Shown: positions 54,112-64,000 of the stretch, piece after piece | How the letters are laid out: every line of letters starts with the position of its first letter | Position numbering within the stretch: position 1 is the stretch's first letter | Origin: Papaver somniferum | Taxonomy: Eukaryota; Streptophyta; Magnoliopsida; Ranunculales; Papaveraceae | Length of the DNA: 64,000 nucleotides | Direction: 5' to 3' | Assembly (NCBI RefSeq): GCF_003573695.1 | Contig: NC_039363.1 | Coordinates: 124,355,302 to 124,419,301 of the forward strand | The notes under the pieces: generated by a model | What the model saw: only the letters and a program-made list of their open reading frames with translations | The model's database searches: none | Told to the model about the DNA's origin: nothing | Translations under genes and position numbers: made by a program

Positions 54112-55483
54112 TTGACCGTTCAAACTCGAGCCATGAGAGAAGCTAAGAATGGAAAAGAAGACGAAGAAGAATCAGATGACGAAGTCGAAGAATCTGACAA
54201 AGACCAATCTATGTCGGACGAAGAAAACGAAGACGAAGCAGAGGATGATTGGAGGATTCCAATTCACCAATACCTTGACAAAGGAACCTTACCAGCAGAT
54301 GTCAAGGAGGCTCGGAAACTTGAATCAAAAGCAGCAATGTACAGCCTCCGTGATGTAATACTGTACAGAAGGTCATTTCTTGGACCTATGATGCGGTGCC
54401 TCTCACGAACCGAAAGCAGAAGAATACTCCATGATATACACAGGGAGATGTCGACAATCATAGCGAAAGAAGGTCCTTGGCAGTCAAAGACAAAATGCAA
54501 GGATACTACTGGCTAAGCATGGACTAAGATTTAAAGAACGTGGCTAAGCGCTGTGAGACATGCCAACGCTTTGCCAGGAAGATTAAAGCACCAGCAACGG
54601 AGCTTAACTCAGTCATCATCCCTTGGCCATTTGTCAAGTAGGGGGTTGATATTGTTGGACCCTTGATAGAGTGAACCTCGAAGAGAAAATACCTTATTGT
54701 GTTTACAGATTACTTCACCAAGTGGGTGGAAGCAAAGGCTTTGGCGAGATTTAGGGACGCAGATGTCTTTAAGTTCTTGTTTGAGCAAATCATATGCAAG
54801 TTTGGAATACCAGCCACCATAGTCTTTGACAATGTCAAGCAGTTGCAAGGAAATAACATATATATATTGTTTGATACTTTCAACATGCATAAAAACAAGT
54901 CCACTCCTATATACCCTAAGAGCAATGGAAAAGCGGAGGCGACTAACAAAACAATAGCGATGAACTTGAATAAAAATCTAGGAGCATACAAGATAAGATG
55001 GTGCGAACAACTGCACAATATCATGTGGGCTTGCCGAACTACAAGGAGGGCGGCCACGGGAGAAACTCCATTCTTGCTAACCTACTGAGCCGAAGCGGTC
55101 ATCCCAACGGAGATAATACTTCCAACAACAAAAACAAAGGCATGGGAGAAGAACCTAACAACAGACCTAATGCTATATAAGCTCGATGATCTTGAAGAAA
55201 GGCGGGAAGTGGCTTTGCAAAAGATGGTAAACTATCAACGAAGCTAGCTCGCGAATACAACAAACGGGTCATCCCTAGAAACTTTATGGTCGAAGAATAC
55301 GTGTTGCATCAGATACCACCATATCAAAGAAAGAATGAGCGGGGCAAGCTAGATCTAACGTGGGATGGGCCCTACATCATACACGACATCGCTGGAAAAG
55401 GGTCATACTACCTAAGGACCCTCAACGGCGAAGTATTTCAACACCCTTGGAATGAAATGTACCTAAAAAAATACTATCCGTAA
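54112..55483 (+). pseudogene. Integrase of element M (Tat-like)
   Basis: An acidic linker (about residues 14-45 of the frame from 54112, mostly Glu, Asp and Ser) precedes the integrase N-terminal part WRIPIHQYLDKGTLPADVKE, ILYRRSFLGPMMRCL. A frameshift near 54470 leads to the zinc-binding CETCQRFARKIKAP. The core has the first Asp in VDIVGP (about 54645), TDYFTKWVEAKAL, the second Asp in TIVFDN (54822-54833) and the Glu in GKAEATNKTIAMN. The C-terminal part follows as frames 55112-55180 and 55286-55483 (LDLTWDGPYIIHDI, ending MYLKKYYP). Several stops; inactive. Confidence 0.7.
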
Positions 55484-56186
55484 GAGAATGGTAATTACTC
55501 AGGAGAAGAAGGGAACGGGCAATAGCCCACCATGTTCTATCCCTGATCAAAGGTATTATGAACCTTACTAATCAATGAAAGAAACCTTTTGCTAAGAGAA
55601 AGTCAATTTTTGATTAGGTACAAATTAGGTTAGAATAGACACTCTCCGTCAGGATTGACGATGAGACAATGCAAGACATAACTACGCACATGTCAATACT
55701 CGGATCCTCGGAGTGATAGCTCAATTCATGAGGCAATAAGAAAAAGTAAGATATCCCTTATAGAGATACCTTGTCGAAGTAAAGAATCCTTCGCGCGGAA
55801 CGCCTAGGGTTACAGGAAAATTATTGCCCACGTAGGAGCCTTCGCCACCACGGTACCTTCTGTCCAAAGGATACTTAGGTAGGACGATGAATGTTCCACC
55901 CAAGTTTAAACATACCTTAGCACCTTGTAATGACTTGAATGTGCAATCATCTAGACGTAATGCATCTACAAACAAAATATTCATGCAATAACATAGGTAC
56001 AATAATAATATTACCAAAATATGACTAACATGTCTTAAAATTTGCAGATAACAAAGGTTCAAACCATCACGAAGCGTTGTTTCAAGGAAAGGAGGTGATA
56101 CAAACGCCCCTCATCTGGGGGCATAGTACAACAAAGAGTTCAGTTAAGATAAATTGGACACGGAATGATCAAGGGTAAGGAAGACG
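55484..56186 (+). other. Noncoding region between integrase and antisense ORF of element M
   Basis: No supported gene. A minus-strand open frame (55721-56062) shows no recognisable domain. Confidence 0.45.
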
Positions 56187-57414
56187 AGAAAGACAACTCA
56201 TTCAGCTTGTAGCTCAGCTTCCGCAAAGGAAGCGTTGATGTAATCGATGGCAGAGCGCTCATATTGTACCTTCATCTAAGATGACTGAACCTCCAAATCC
56301 GAAGCCGACTTCTGACGAAGCTCCATCACTTGAGCATTAAGCTGATCGTTAGCTTGTTGAAGAGCCTCAGCCTTGAACTTAGAAGCAACATCAAATTGGT
56401 TGGATATCTCCATCGAGGATATCTGGCCTTCGAGGCGATTAATCTTGGCATTTGCACCCACCAGCTGTTCCTGGAGAACGATGGGTGTAAGCAATAAGAA
56501 GAAACGACAAAAGACATAAAGAATGCTGCTGGCAGATAAGGACCCTAAGCTACCTCCTGCATGGCTAAGGGATTCTTCTAAACTATGCTGGGCCTCTGCA
56601 AGGTCCACCTCAGTGGCTTCGAGATCTTCCACAAGGGTATCACGTTCAGTTCAGAGATCATCAACATCAATCCGGAGCGAAGCACTCTCAGAGGATAAAA
56701 CTTGGTAAACAATCTCTAACTCTTCCAACTTCCTAACTAAGGACGCATGGGACATGGAAGATGACTCAGATCCTGCCTCGAAAAGTCTATTCTTAAGAGA
56801 ACAGACCTCGGAAGATAAAACATTACGCTCTCCAGTAACCTTAGCTAATGAAGCACAAGCATCTTCGAAATCCGCATGATATTTCTTGCGGATGATTTCT
56901 TGGGCTGAGAGGCGTCTCTCAATTAAGGAAATATCCTCCTTTTGTTTTAAAATGAGACTCTCCTTCCAATTAAGGGCTTCGTCACATTCTTTACGAAGCA
57001 AAGCCATCTGCTTCACTAAATCCGCGTTATGAGTAGATTCAAGGGAAAGTTAGGCCTCATTATGAACATTTACGCTCATCAGCCTGTCAGACTTCTTCTG
57101 ATAATACTAAACATCGGAGCCAACAAACAAGCCTCCAAGGATCTTTGAGTTTTTCTCAGATCATCCTCCAACGAAGATACCCTATCAATAGAAGCAGCAT
57201 CACTGGACGAAGGTTGTTGTATGCTAAAGAGAGAATATTCTTTACGGGCACGCTCCAACAGAGCACTCAAGTGAATACACTTAGCCCTATAGAACTTGAA
57301 CAAGGTGAAACCAACATCTATTTGCTTGCAAATCTGCAAACAAAGAAGTATAAGAACAAACGAAGAATCAAAACAATTATGAGTCACATGGTGGTGGTAG
57401 ATATATGTTTACCT
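56187..57414 (-). pseudogene. Antisense coiled-coil ORF of element M (Tat aORF-like)
   Basis: Three collinear minus-strand frames, 57079-57387, 56651-57016 and 56276-56632, plus a short tail to 56187 after a stop. Sequence is charged and heptad-like throughout: SSLEDDLRKTQRSLEACLL, IERRLSAQEIIRKKYHADFE, LVRKLEELEIVYQVLSSESA, KINRLEGQISSMEISNQFD. The upstream end has an intron-like start (GTAAACATATATC to TTTGTTTGCAG, about 57333-57411). The 56651 stop separates the last two frames. Antisense additional ORFs between pol and 3' LTR are known in Tat/Retand elements; coiled-coil tails also occur in the 'putative gypsy-type transposon' protein family. Its N-terminal part is lost at the junction with L. 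Confidence 0.5.
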
Positions 57415-58016
57415 TCATTTATGATTTCCCAAGGAAAGTATGGTTATTCATACTTAAACACAAAAATGAAAATTTTGTCAAGTTCAAGCAATAAAAGACT
57501 ATGGTTAAGAAGAAAACCGCAAGACAAATCAAGTGCTTGAGGACAGACAATAGTTTGGAGTTTTGTGGGGTGTGAGCTCAATAATTTCTGCAAGGAAGAA
57601 GGGATTGTGAGACATCGCACAATCATAAAAACACCACAAAAAAATGGCGTTGCAGAAAGGATGAACGGAAACATAATGGAGAAGGCATGGTGCATGCTCT
57701 CCAATGGTGGGTTACCAAGGAAGTTTTGGGCAGAAGCAGCAAACACATCAGCTTATTTAGTAAACATATTTCCATCGACTACTACTGAGTGTAAGATTCC
57801 AAGTGAATTTTATACAGGTTCATATGCTAAGTATGAAGACTTATAGAATTTTGGATATCCAGCCTATGCTCATGTGAATGAGGGTAAGCTAAAGCCCAGA
57901 GCAAAGAAGTGTATATTTATTGGGTACGCAAAGAGTGTGAAAGGATATAGGTTATGGTGTCCTGAAGAAAGATCAAACAAGTTTATTATCAATGGAGATG
58001 TTATATTTTATGAGTA
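57415..58016 (+). pseudogene. Integrase core and C-terminal part of element L (Copia)
   Basis: Sense resumes near 57437 with KVWLFILKHKNENFVKFK, then IKCLRTDNSLEFCG (second catalytic Asp), then the frame 57565-57846 with RTIIKTPQKNGVAERMN (catalytic Glu) and LPRKFWAEAANTSAYLVN. After a stop the C-terminal signature GYAKSVKGYRLWCPEE follows (about 57924-57971). The N-terminal half with the zinc-binding motif and first Asp is missing. Two frameshifts and several stops. Confidence 0.7.
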
Positions 58017-58229
58017 ATCAATGTTGAAGACAAAGAATGAAGAACTAAATGGAAGAGTTGAGGAGAGTGTTGGTGATAAGGTGGAGCTAGGTGACCAGCT
58101 GGAACTTGAGATACATGTTCAGGGAAATAATGAGACTGTTGTTTCTGATGGGGATGATCAAGAAATTTTGCAAGAGCCTGCCCAGGAAGATAAAAATAAG
58201 ACCATCAGTACATTCTTATAAGAGATGGG

Positions 58230-59145
58230 GTGAGGAGGAAAGTCAGACCACCTCAGATATATGGCCATGCTGATTTAGTTGCGTATGCACTTGCGATGGG
58301 TGAGAGCATATATGGGATTGATCCGTTCACCTATTAAGAAGAAATGGGGAGCTTATACGATTGAAGAAGTTGATTTTCTTGACAAGAATGAGACTTGGAA
58401 GATAGTTTCTAGATTTATGGGACAGAAGATTGTAGAAAACAAATGAGCTTTCAAGAATAAAGAAGGTACTTCATATGGTGAAGGAACAAGGTTCAATGCA
58501 AGGCTTGTGGCAAAGGGGTTTACACAAAGAGAAGGATACAATGAGGTATTTTCTATTGTTGTTAAATATAGCTCTATTAGAACATTACTTGCTATAGTTG
58601 CTTTGAATGATCTAGAATTGGAACAACTAGATGTTAAGACAGCTTTCCTTCATGGTGATTTGGAAGAGCGTATTTATTTGCAACAACCAAAGAGGTTTGA
58701 AGTTCATGGAAAAAAGATCATATATGTTTGTTGAACAAAATCTTTATACGGGTTAAATCAATCTCCAAGGAAGTGATATAAACGTTTTGATACCTTTATG
58801 TTGGCAAATGGCTATGGTAGGAGTAAGTATGGTAGTTGTGTATATCATATGAAAATCCAAGTTGCTTCATTTGTGTATTTGCTCTTGTATGTTGATGTGT
58901 TGATAACTTGTAAAGACATGTCAGAGATACAGAAGTTGAAAATACAGTTGAGTAGTGAGTTTGAAATGAAAGACTTGGGTGCAATAAAGAAAATATTGGG
59001 CACGAATATTCACAGAAACCGAGATGAAGAAAAATTGTCTTTGTCTCATAAGGCTTATATTGATAAGGTGTTGGAGCGGTTTAGTATGAAGGATGCAAAA
59101 CCAGTAAATACTCATTTGGCAGCATATTTTAAACTTTCTGCATAA
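58230..59145 (+). pseudogene. Reverse transcriptase of element L (Copia, Tork/Tnt1-like)
   Basis: Begins about 58345 (WGAYTIEEVDFLDKNETWKI, AFKNKEGT) after a linker frame (58021-58221). Typical Tork strings are VAKGFTQREGYNEVFSIVVK, SSIRTLLAIVALNDLELEQL and DVKTAFLHGDLEERIYLQQP. A stop at 58733 precedes SLYGLNQSPRK; the frame 58798-59145 holds LLYVDVLITC, where the usual YVDDML box has Val for the second Asp. That change alone would abolish polymerase activity. Confidence 0.75.
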
Positions 59146-59149
59146 CTAT

Positions 59150-59816
59150 CACCTCAAACTGCACAAGAGGCAGAGTACATGTCCCATGTTCCATATGCAA
59201 GTGCAGTTGGTAGCATCATGTATGTTATGGTTTACAAGGCCGGATATCTCACAAGTTGTAAGTGTAGTAAGTATATACATGGGAAGTGCTGGAAAGGCTC
59301 ATCGGCAAGATATAAAGTGGATTTTGAGGTATTTAAGGAGCAATAAAGATGTTGGTTTGGTGTTTGACAAACACAATGGTTATTCAGCAAATGTTGTGGG
59401 GTATGCTGATTCTAATTATGCTGGTGATCTTGATAGAAGAAGGTAATTAACAAGTTATATCTTTACATCGTGTGGTAGTATTATCAGTTGGAGGAAATTT
59501 TTTGTAGAGAACGGTTTATTGTCTACAACTGAAGTAGAGTACATGGAAACCCGCACAAGCAATAAAAGGAAGATATATAAGGTTGATGGGCTTAGTTGGC
59601 GATCTGGGGTTCAAGCATGAGAGTGTAGTTTTGTATTGTGAAAGTCAAAATGGCGCCATCCGCTTGACCAATATCCAAATATATCATGAGAGAACGAAGC
59701 ACATCGATGTCGGGTATCATTTTGTCAATGATGAAGTTGAAGAAGGGAAGATAGCGATGCTAAAGGTTTCCACAGCGGATAACACGACGGACATGTTGAC
59801 AAAGATGGTTAACTAG
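59150..59816 (+). pseudogene. RNase H of element L (Copia)
   Basis: Frames 59186-59446 and 59583-59816. WILRYLRSNKDVGLVFDKH and VGYADSNYAGDLDRRR (catalytic Asp) are followed, after frameshifts, by TEVEYME (Glu), then YCESQNGAIRLTNIQIYHER and TKHIDVGYHFVNDEVEEGKI (C-terminal part). The usual end DMLTK follows at 59791. Inactive. Confidence 0.7.
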
Positions 59817-59829
59817 GATAAAGTTTCTC

Positions 59830-59857
59830 TGAAAAGACGAGGGTATCCAAATATATG
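59830..59857 (-). repeat. 28-bp remnant of a Copia LTR terminus
   Basis: TGAAAAGACGAGGGTATCC then AAATATA, matching the LTR end at 9643-9670 (TGAAAAGACGAGGATACCC...) at all but two or three positions. It lies exactly between the end of L and element N. Confidence 0.5.
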
Positions 59858-59860
59858 CAT

Positions 59861-60763
59861 AACCCCATCTCCCTTGATGGTAACTTGTAATATCTACCTC
59901 GTGGGAACCTTTCCTTCCGCATGAACACCATAACCATATCTCCCTCCTGAAATTCTTTAGGATCGTGACTAGCATTGGCGGCACTCATATATGTTTCATT
60001 GCTCTTCGTAATGGCCGCTCTCACTTGTTGATGTATACTCTTTATGTGATCCGCAAAAACCACACCTTCAATGGGAACGGTACAAGTTGTTCGTTTATCC
60101 ACAACAACATGTTGTGGATAGTAACCATATGCAGCCTCAAATGGTGTTTGTTCAGTCGTACGACTAACTGAATTGTTATAGGCGAACTCGGCTTGAGATA
60201 AAATTTGATCCCAGTTCCTGACATGATCTCCTACTAAACTTCTTAGTAAATTTCCCAGACTCCGGTTTACTGCTTCTGTCTGGCCCTCAGTTTGTGTATG
60301 GGAAGTAGTTGAATAACGTAAGTCAGTTCCAAATTTCCTCCACAAAGTCTTTCAAAAGTGTCCGAGAAACTTGATATCTCGATCAGACACAATAGAAGAT
60401 GGAACCACATGTAGACGCACCACCTCATTAAATAAAAGGGAAGCGATATTAGAAGCGTCATCAGTTTTAGAGCAGGGAATAAAGTGATCCATCTTAGAGA
60501 ATCTATCCACCAAAACGAAGATAGAGTCATGTTGTCTGGCGGTCTTCGACAATCCTAGCACATTCGACACTCTTCACCAATCTGTCAACATCCTTGTCCA
60601 CAAAAGGCCAATAATAATGACTCTTTACAGCCTCTAGAGTCTTATCCCGTCCCCAATAACCTGCTAATCCTTCATCATGAAGCTCTAATGATTTTCTCCC
60701 GTAAAGAGCCAGTAGGAATACGCAATTGGTTGCCTCGAAAGAGATAACCATCATGAATAACAA
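59861..60763 (-). pseudogene. Integrase of element N
   Basis: The zinc-binding part (60527-60763) reads LHDEGLAGYWGRDKTLEAVK, with the second His changed to Tyr, and SVECARIVE, with one of two Cys kept. The core (60352-60570) has [18 protein letters not shown] and [12 protein letters not shown] with the second Asp. The next frame (59809-60345) has HTQTEGQTEAVNRSLGNLL (Glu), AEFAYNNSVSRTTEQTPFE and MVFMRKERFPRGRYYKL. The sense fades near 59861, where LTR-derived sequence is read in frame. Frameshifts near 60350 and 60540. Confidence 0.7.
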
Positions 60764-60797
60764 AAGGGATACCTGGGGTTATTGAGGATGTATTCAA

Positions 60798-61607
60798 CTA
60801 CTGCACTATTGAACTGAAGTTTGGGTCAGTTGCATACTGTACTTTGATCTCTTCAAAACCGACTAAGTGAGCTTGCATCGACATTACTAGCACATGTCTG
60901 CGACTAAGAGCATCAGCCACCTTGTTTGTTACACCAGATTTGTGTTTCAAGGAAAAGGTAAATTCTTGAAGATAGTCTATCCATTTTGCATGTCGAGGCT
61001 TCAATTTCTTTTGGGTCTGCAAATAACGTAAAGCTTCATGATACGAATAAACGACAAAGTCTTTATGGACAAGATATCTCCAAAGTTGTAAGGCACGGAA
61101 CTAGGGCATAAAAATCCAGATCATAAGTCGAGTATTTTCTTTTGGCTTCTGTCAGTTTCTCGCTGAAGTACGCGACATGTCTGTTTTCTTGGCTCAAAAC
61201 AACACCAATTCCAATATTAGAAGCATCACACTCCACCACAAAAAGATTCTTTAAGTCGGGCAGAACTAACACTGGGGCTTCAGTCATCAACTTCTTAATT
61301 TTCTCAAATGAAAGTAAGGCATCCTCCATCCACCGGAAAATTGTTTCTTTAAGACATTCAGTTATGGGGCTCATAATAGCACTAAACCCTTTTATAAACC
61401 TCCGGTAAAATTAGCCAATTCATGGAAGCTACGTATATCAGTGATAGATTGTGGAATAGGCCAGTCCATAATTTCCTTCACCTTTACATGATCAGCCTTT
61501 AATCCACTAATTGATACAATATATCCCATAAATTCTACTTCTTCGCGCAAAAATGAGCATTTCTTAAGATTCGGGTATAATGTTTCTTTCGAAAGCACTT
61601 CCATCAA
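60798..61607 (-). pseudogene. RT thumb/connection and RNase H of element N
   Basis: 61392-61607: LYPNLKKCSFLREEVEFMGY, VKEIMDWPIPQSITDIRSF (connection). 61063-61374: FVVECDASNIGIGVVLSQEN (RNase H first Asp) and YFSEKLTEAKRKYSTYDLDF (Asp replaces the catalytic Glu region E). 60798-61022: LKPRHAKWIDYLQEFTFSLK and VADALSRR at the C-terminal end. Three frames, so at least two frameshifts. Confidence 0.65.
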
Positions 61608-61621
61608 CTGTCTAAGATGGA

Positions 61622-62144
61622 CTAAGTGTTCTTCCTTTGTACGAGACTATACACCAAAATATCATCAAAGTATACCACAATAAACGAACCAATGAAAGGA
61701 CGCAATACCTCTGTCATCATGCACATGAACGTACTTGGAGCATTAGAAAGTCTTAAAGGAATCACAAGCCATTCATAGAGGCCATCAGGTGTTTTAAATG
61801 TTGTTTTCCATTCATCTCCAGCGCGTATACGTATTTGACGGTACCCACTTCGCAAGTCTAGCTTCAAGAAAACCTTAGCACGAGATAGCATGTCTAACAT
61901 ATCCTCTAATCTAGGTATTGGGAACCTGTATCTGACGGTAGTTCGTTGATTGCTCAGTTATCGATACATTTCGACAAGAACCATCTTTCTTGGGCGTCAA
62001 TAAGGCTGGTACCGCACACGGGCTTTTACTCTCCATAATTAAACCCTTCTGCAACAACTTTTCTACATGTCTGCGCATCTCTAATCTGTATGCAGGAGGC
62101 ATTTGATATGCTGCCAACTTAGGTAAAGAAGTTCCTGGAAACAA
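61622..62144 (-). pseudogene. Reverse transcriptase of element N
   Basis: 62144-61911: [51 protein letters not shown]. 61900-61622: [20 protein letters not shown] (first catalytic Asp), [20 protein letters not shown], then [11 protein letters not shown] with the YFDD box. A frameshift near 61905-61960 separates the two parts. Confidence 0.7.
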
Positions 62145-62221
62145 GTCAATGGCGTGTTATATGTCTCTCATAGGTGGTAGCACATTAGGTAATTTTGTAG
62201 GAGCAATTTCTTGAAAGTTCT

Positions 62222-62590
62222 TCAACATTTAGCAACTTCTGGTGGTTGTTCACTGCTGTATGACTCTTCATTTGTTATGAGTTTACAGATCAATGCATAA
62301 ACCACCCCCGACTGCTTTCTTTCTTGATGAAATTGTCTCCATGTCAGTAGACTTGTTGACTGTACTTTCTCATCTTTTCCTCCTTGTACTTCTTCTTCTT
62401 TCATAGGGTGCAGCGTCATTTTCTTTCCATTATACATAAAGGTGTAAGTATTAGCCTCGGTCATGTGTGTCATATTTTTGACAAATAGCCAAGGTCTTCC
62501 CAATAATATGTGACAAGCATCCATAGGTGCGACATCACACCACACTTCATCTTCAAAATTTCTAATAGAAAACCTTACTAAGCACATTTT
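62222..62590 (-). pseudogene. Protease C-terminal region of element N
   Basis: VWCDVAPMDACHILLGRPWL (about residues 15-34) is the conserved end of Gypsy aspartic proteases (...LLGRPW). The active-site Asp region should lie just upstream (62590-62720) but is obscured by stops. The charged tail after residue 60 is the protease-RT linker. Confidence 0.6.
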
Positions 62591-62720
62591 CGTAATTGGT
62601 ACCGTGTTTCCCTTTTTAACCGAGCAATCTTATATGGGTGAGGGTGCTTAGCTTATCAGTTGACAGACTCAACTTGTCTACAACTTCCTGAAATACGATA
62701 TTCTCATAGCTCCCGCCATC

Positions 62721-63158
62721 CTAAATCAGTTTGCAGAAAACTTTGGTTTGAAAGATATTTTTCCGCCTCCAGTCTTCCCCCTCTCTGTTAATTTTAGGGC
62801 ATGTAAGGATTCTGCGAACAATTAGACTCTCCCCTTTTACTGGCAGCAAATCTTCTTCCTCGCCATCAGATTTGTCATAGATTGGTTCTCTAAGTACGTC
62901 TTCATCATCATCACCATCGACGAAGTTAACTCGTTTCTGGGGGTAGTGAGGGAAGGTGTATGACATATGTCCATCACTTCCACAGGTGTAACACTTCATA
63001 TCAAATCGATCATTGATCTTGCGAGCGCTACTTGCAGTTTGAGCATATCTTGTTGATGTGCTTGCTGTTTCTTTCCCTTTGCCATTACAAGTTGACATCT
63101 TTGGTACTGCCTTGTCACACTCGACAACCCAGGGATTTGATTTGGGGACGAGAATCAC
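62721..63158 (-). pseudogene. Gag zinc-knuckle region of element N
   Basis: A frame of 145 residues. The knuckle reads CYTCGSDGHMSYTF: the first two Cys and the His are present, the last Cys is replaced by Phe. An acidic run (GDDDEDVLREP, SDGEEEDLLP) follows, as usual between Gag and protease in this group. The first residues (about 63140-63158) may already belong to the neighbouring element P on the other strand; the Met at 63158 is therefore probably not a true start. Confidence 0.55.
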
Positions 63159-64000
63159 ATCAAGGATTCAGAAAAAGGATCGGTCAGGGAAGGAGATCTT
63201 CAGTGTGGCCAAAACTTTACCAATTGAGGCCTGGATGATGCAGCCGATCACTTTATCTGCAAAGGATGTCCCGATGAACGACCAAGCGCATGGAGACCCA
63301 CAATTTATTACCTTATTTATTGAGGAGTGGGGAGTCAATAGGATACTGGTGGAGAATGAAAGCTCGGTTGAAGTCCTTTTCTACGACACATTTAAGAGAG
63401 TGAAGTTATCAGACGATATTCTAATCCCATCTATCTATCGGATCTATGGCTTCAACGGGGCAGTAACTGTACCAAAAGGAGAAGTCACACTCAGGGCCTC
63501 ATGCGGAAAGGGATACCTGTAAACCCTCATCACCTTCTGTGTTGTGGATGTCGTGTCACCATATGAGGCGATCATCGGAAGACCTTGGATCACAGATATC
63601 AAAGGGGCAGCTTCCGCCTATCACCAAAGGTTAAGGTTCCCCACTTACAGGGGCGTCGTTGAAGTGGTAGGTGATCCACAAGCCGCGAGACAATGCATGT
63701 AGCTAGATATTCAACAAAATGAGCACAGGCGATCTAGGCTGCGTCGAGAAAAGAATAAAGCAAAGGAGATCAAGGCGAGAGAAAAACTAGAGAAAGTAAT
63801 TTCGCAAGCGGTCCTGACCTATGAAACAAATGAGAAATAAATTTTATATCAACCAAAGGAGGCGAAACCAATCAAGGAACCAAATCCAAACTTCTCGGCC
63901 CTAGAGCTACTCGGAAGGTCAACTTGGGGTCCGAGGAAGAGCCAAAATTAGTCAGAATCGGGTCCTTGTTATCAGAAGAGCAGGCGGAACAACTAGTAGC
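63141..64000 (+). mobile_element. Element P: 5'-truncated Tat-like Gypsy element (Gag end, protease, RT linker), runs off window
   Basis: The frame up to 63522 has TLPIEAWMMQPITLSAKDVP, ILVENESSVEVLFYDTFK and YRIYGFNGAVTVPKGEVTL, collinear with the protease of element M at 51940-52220. The active-site triplet is E-N-E where Tat has D-x-G, so the protease is dead. A stop at 63520 is followed in other frames by VSPYEAIIGRPWITDIKGA and, at the right edge, LVRIGSLLSEEQAEQL, which is the start of the RT linker. 5' part missing at the junction with N. Confidence 0.65.

Larger units (their letters stand above)
48935..57415 (+). mobile_element. Element M: Tat/Retand-like Ty3/Gypsy element without 3' LTR
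   Basis: 5' LTR about 48935-49819, primer site 49823-49835, Gag, protease, RT, a second (archaeal-type) RNase H, integrase, noncoding stretch, then an antisense coiled-coil ORF. Tat assignment: RT phrases EDMPGIDPNLVSHHL and NKACPKGSYLLPNIDQLV, YVDDMLVKS box, separate RNase H, and antisense additional ORF. No copy of the LTR occurs near 57415, where Copia integrase of L resumes, so the 3' LTR was deleted. Confidence 0.75.
47491..59829 (+). mobile_element. Element L: decayed Tork/Tnt1-like Copia element, split by element M
   Basis: Putative 5' LTR (47491-47860), methionine-tRNA primer site, gag and protease to about 48931, then integrase, RT and RNase H from 57415 to 59816 in Copia order (protease-integrase-RT-RNase H). 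Many frameshifts and stops. The segment between protease and integrase core is missing together with the 3' LTR of M, so a deletion followed M's insertion. No 3' LTR of L is seen; its end abuts a foreign LTR tip at 59830. Confidence 0.7.
59861..63140 (-). mobile_element. Element N: chromovirus-type Ty3/Gypsy fragment, both LTRs missing
   Basis: Minus-strand order: Gag knuckle, protease, RT, RNase H, integrase. YFDD RT box and the KERFPRGRYYKL end of integrase fit chromoviruses (Reina/Tekay-like; exact clade not resolved). The chromodomain, LTRs and Gag core are absent, both ends being truncated: by the LTR tip at 59857 and by element P near 63140. Confidence 0.7.

Overview
This 64-kb window is plant nuclear DNA built almost entirely of transposable elements, mostly LTR retrotransposons of the Ty1/Copia and Ty3/Gypsy groups. 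I found no convincing host gene, rRNA, tRNA or CRISPR array. Every recognisable protein is a Gag, protease, reverse transcriptase (RT), RNase H or integrase fragment, a LINE endonuclease scrap, or an accessory ORF lying inside a retroelement. SIRE/Maximus-like Copia, Athila-like Gypsy, Tat/Retand-like Gypsy, chromovirus Gypsy and gag-only LTR elements together point to a repeat-rich flowering-plant genome, probably a eudicot. A Ranunculales-like (poppy-type) source is only a weak guess from the style of the 'TGTTAGAGCA...' LTRs.

Left flank (1-9642): a pol-deleted Copia remnant on the minus strand (1-3179); two LTR pieces of a related family arranged tail to tail (3180-6949), the second carrying a 274-bp MITE; a LINE endonuclease scrap (6950-7125); and a 2.2-kb solo LTR (7126-9328).

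Central nest (9638-47324): this is the best-resolved part. A SIRE/Maximus-like Copia element (O, minus strand, 9643-47319, TSD GGTTT) carries an Athila-like Gypsy element (K, minus, 11036-39877, TSD ACCAT) inside its 3' LTR. K in turn carries three insertions: a gag-only element I (minus, 12098-19920, TSD CATAC) in its 3' LTR, a related gag-only element J (plus, 22116-30840, TSD GTAGC) inside its integrase gene, and a solo LTR S (plus, 33987-35555, TSD TAACC) between its gag and protease. All five TSD pairs match exactly. LTR divergence judged by eye agrees with the nesting order (O oldest, then K, then I and J).

Right flank (47325-64000): a decayed Tork/Tnt1-like Copia element (L, plus) is split by a Tat/Retand-like Gypsy element (M, plus, about 48935-57415). 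M keeps its 5' LTR, carries an antisense coiled-coil ORF and has lost its 3' LTR. L ends against a 28-bp remnant of a Copia LTR terminus, then a minus-strand chromovirus (N), then the start of another Tat element (P, plus) that runs off the window.

No element here looks autonomous: all pol genes carry stops, frameshifts, deletions or insertions. I and J encode Gag-type protein only and would depend on enzymes supplied in trans. Their Athila-like Gag, polypurine tract and LTR ends make Athila-group elements such as K plausible donors. The points most worth a second look are the conserved uncharacterised C-terminal domain in I and J, the duplicated primer-binding site in J, the duplicated polypurine module with sense-strand A-tracts shared by I, J and K, and the regulatory-motif clusters (telo box, site II, MYB-core repeats) in the LTRs.
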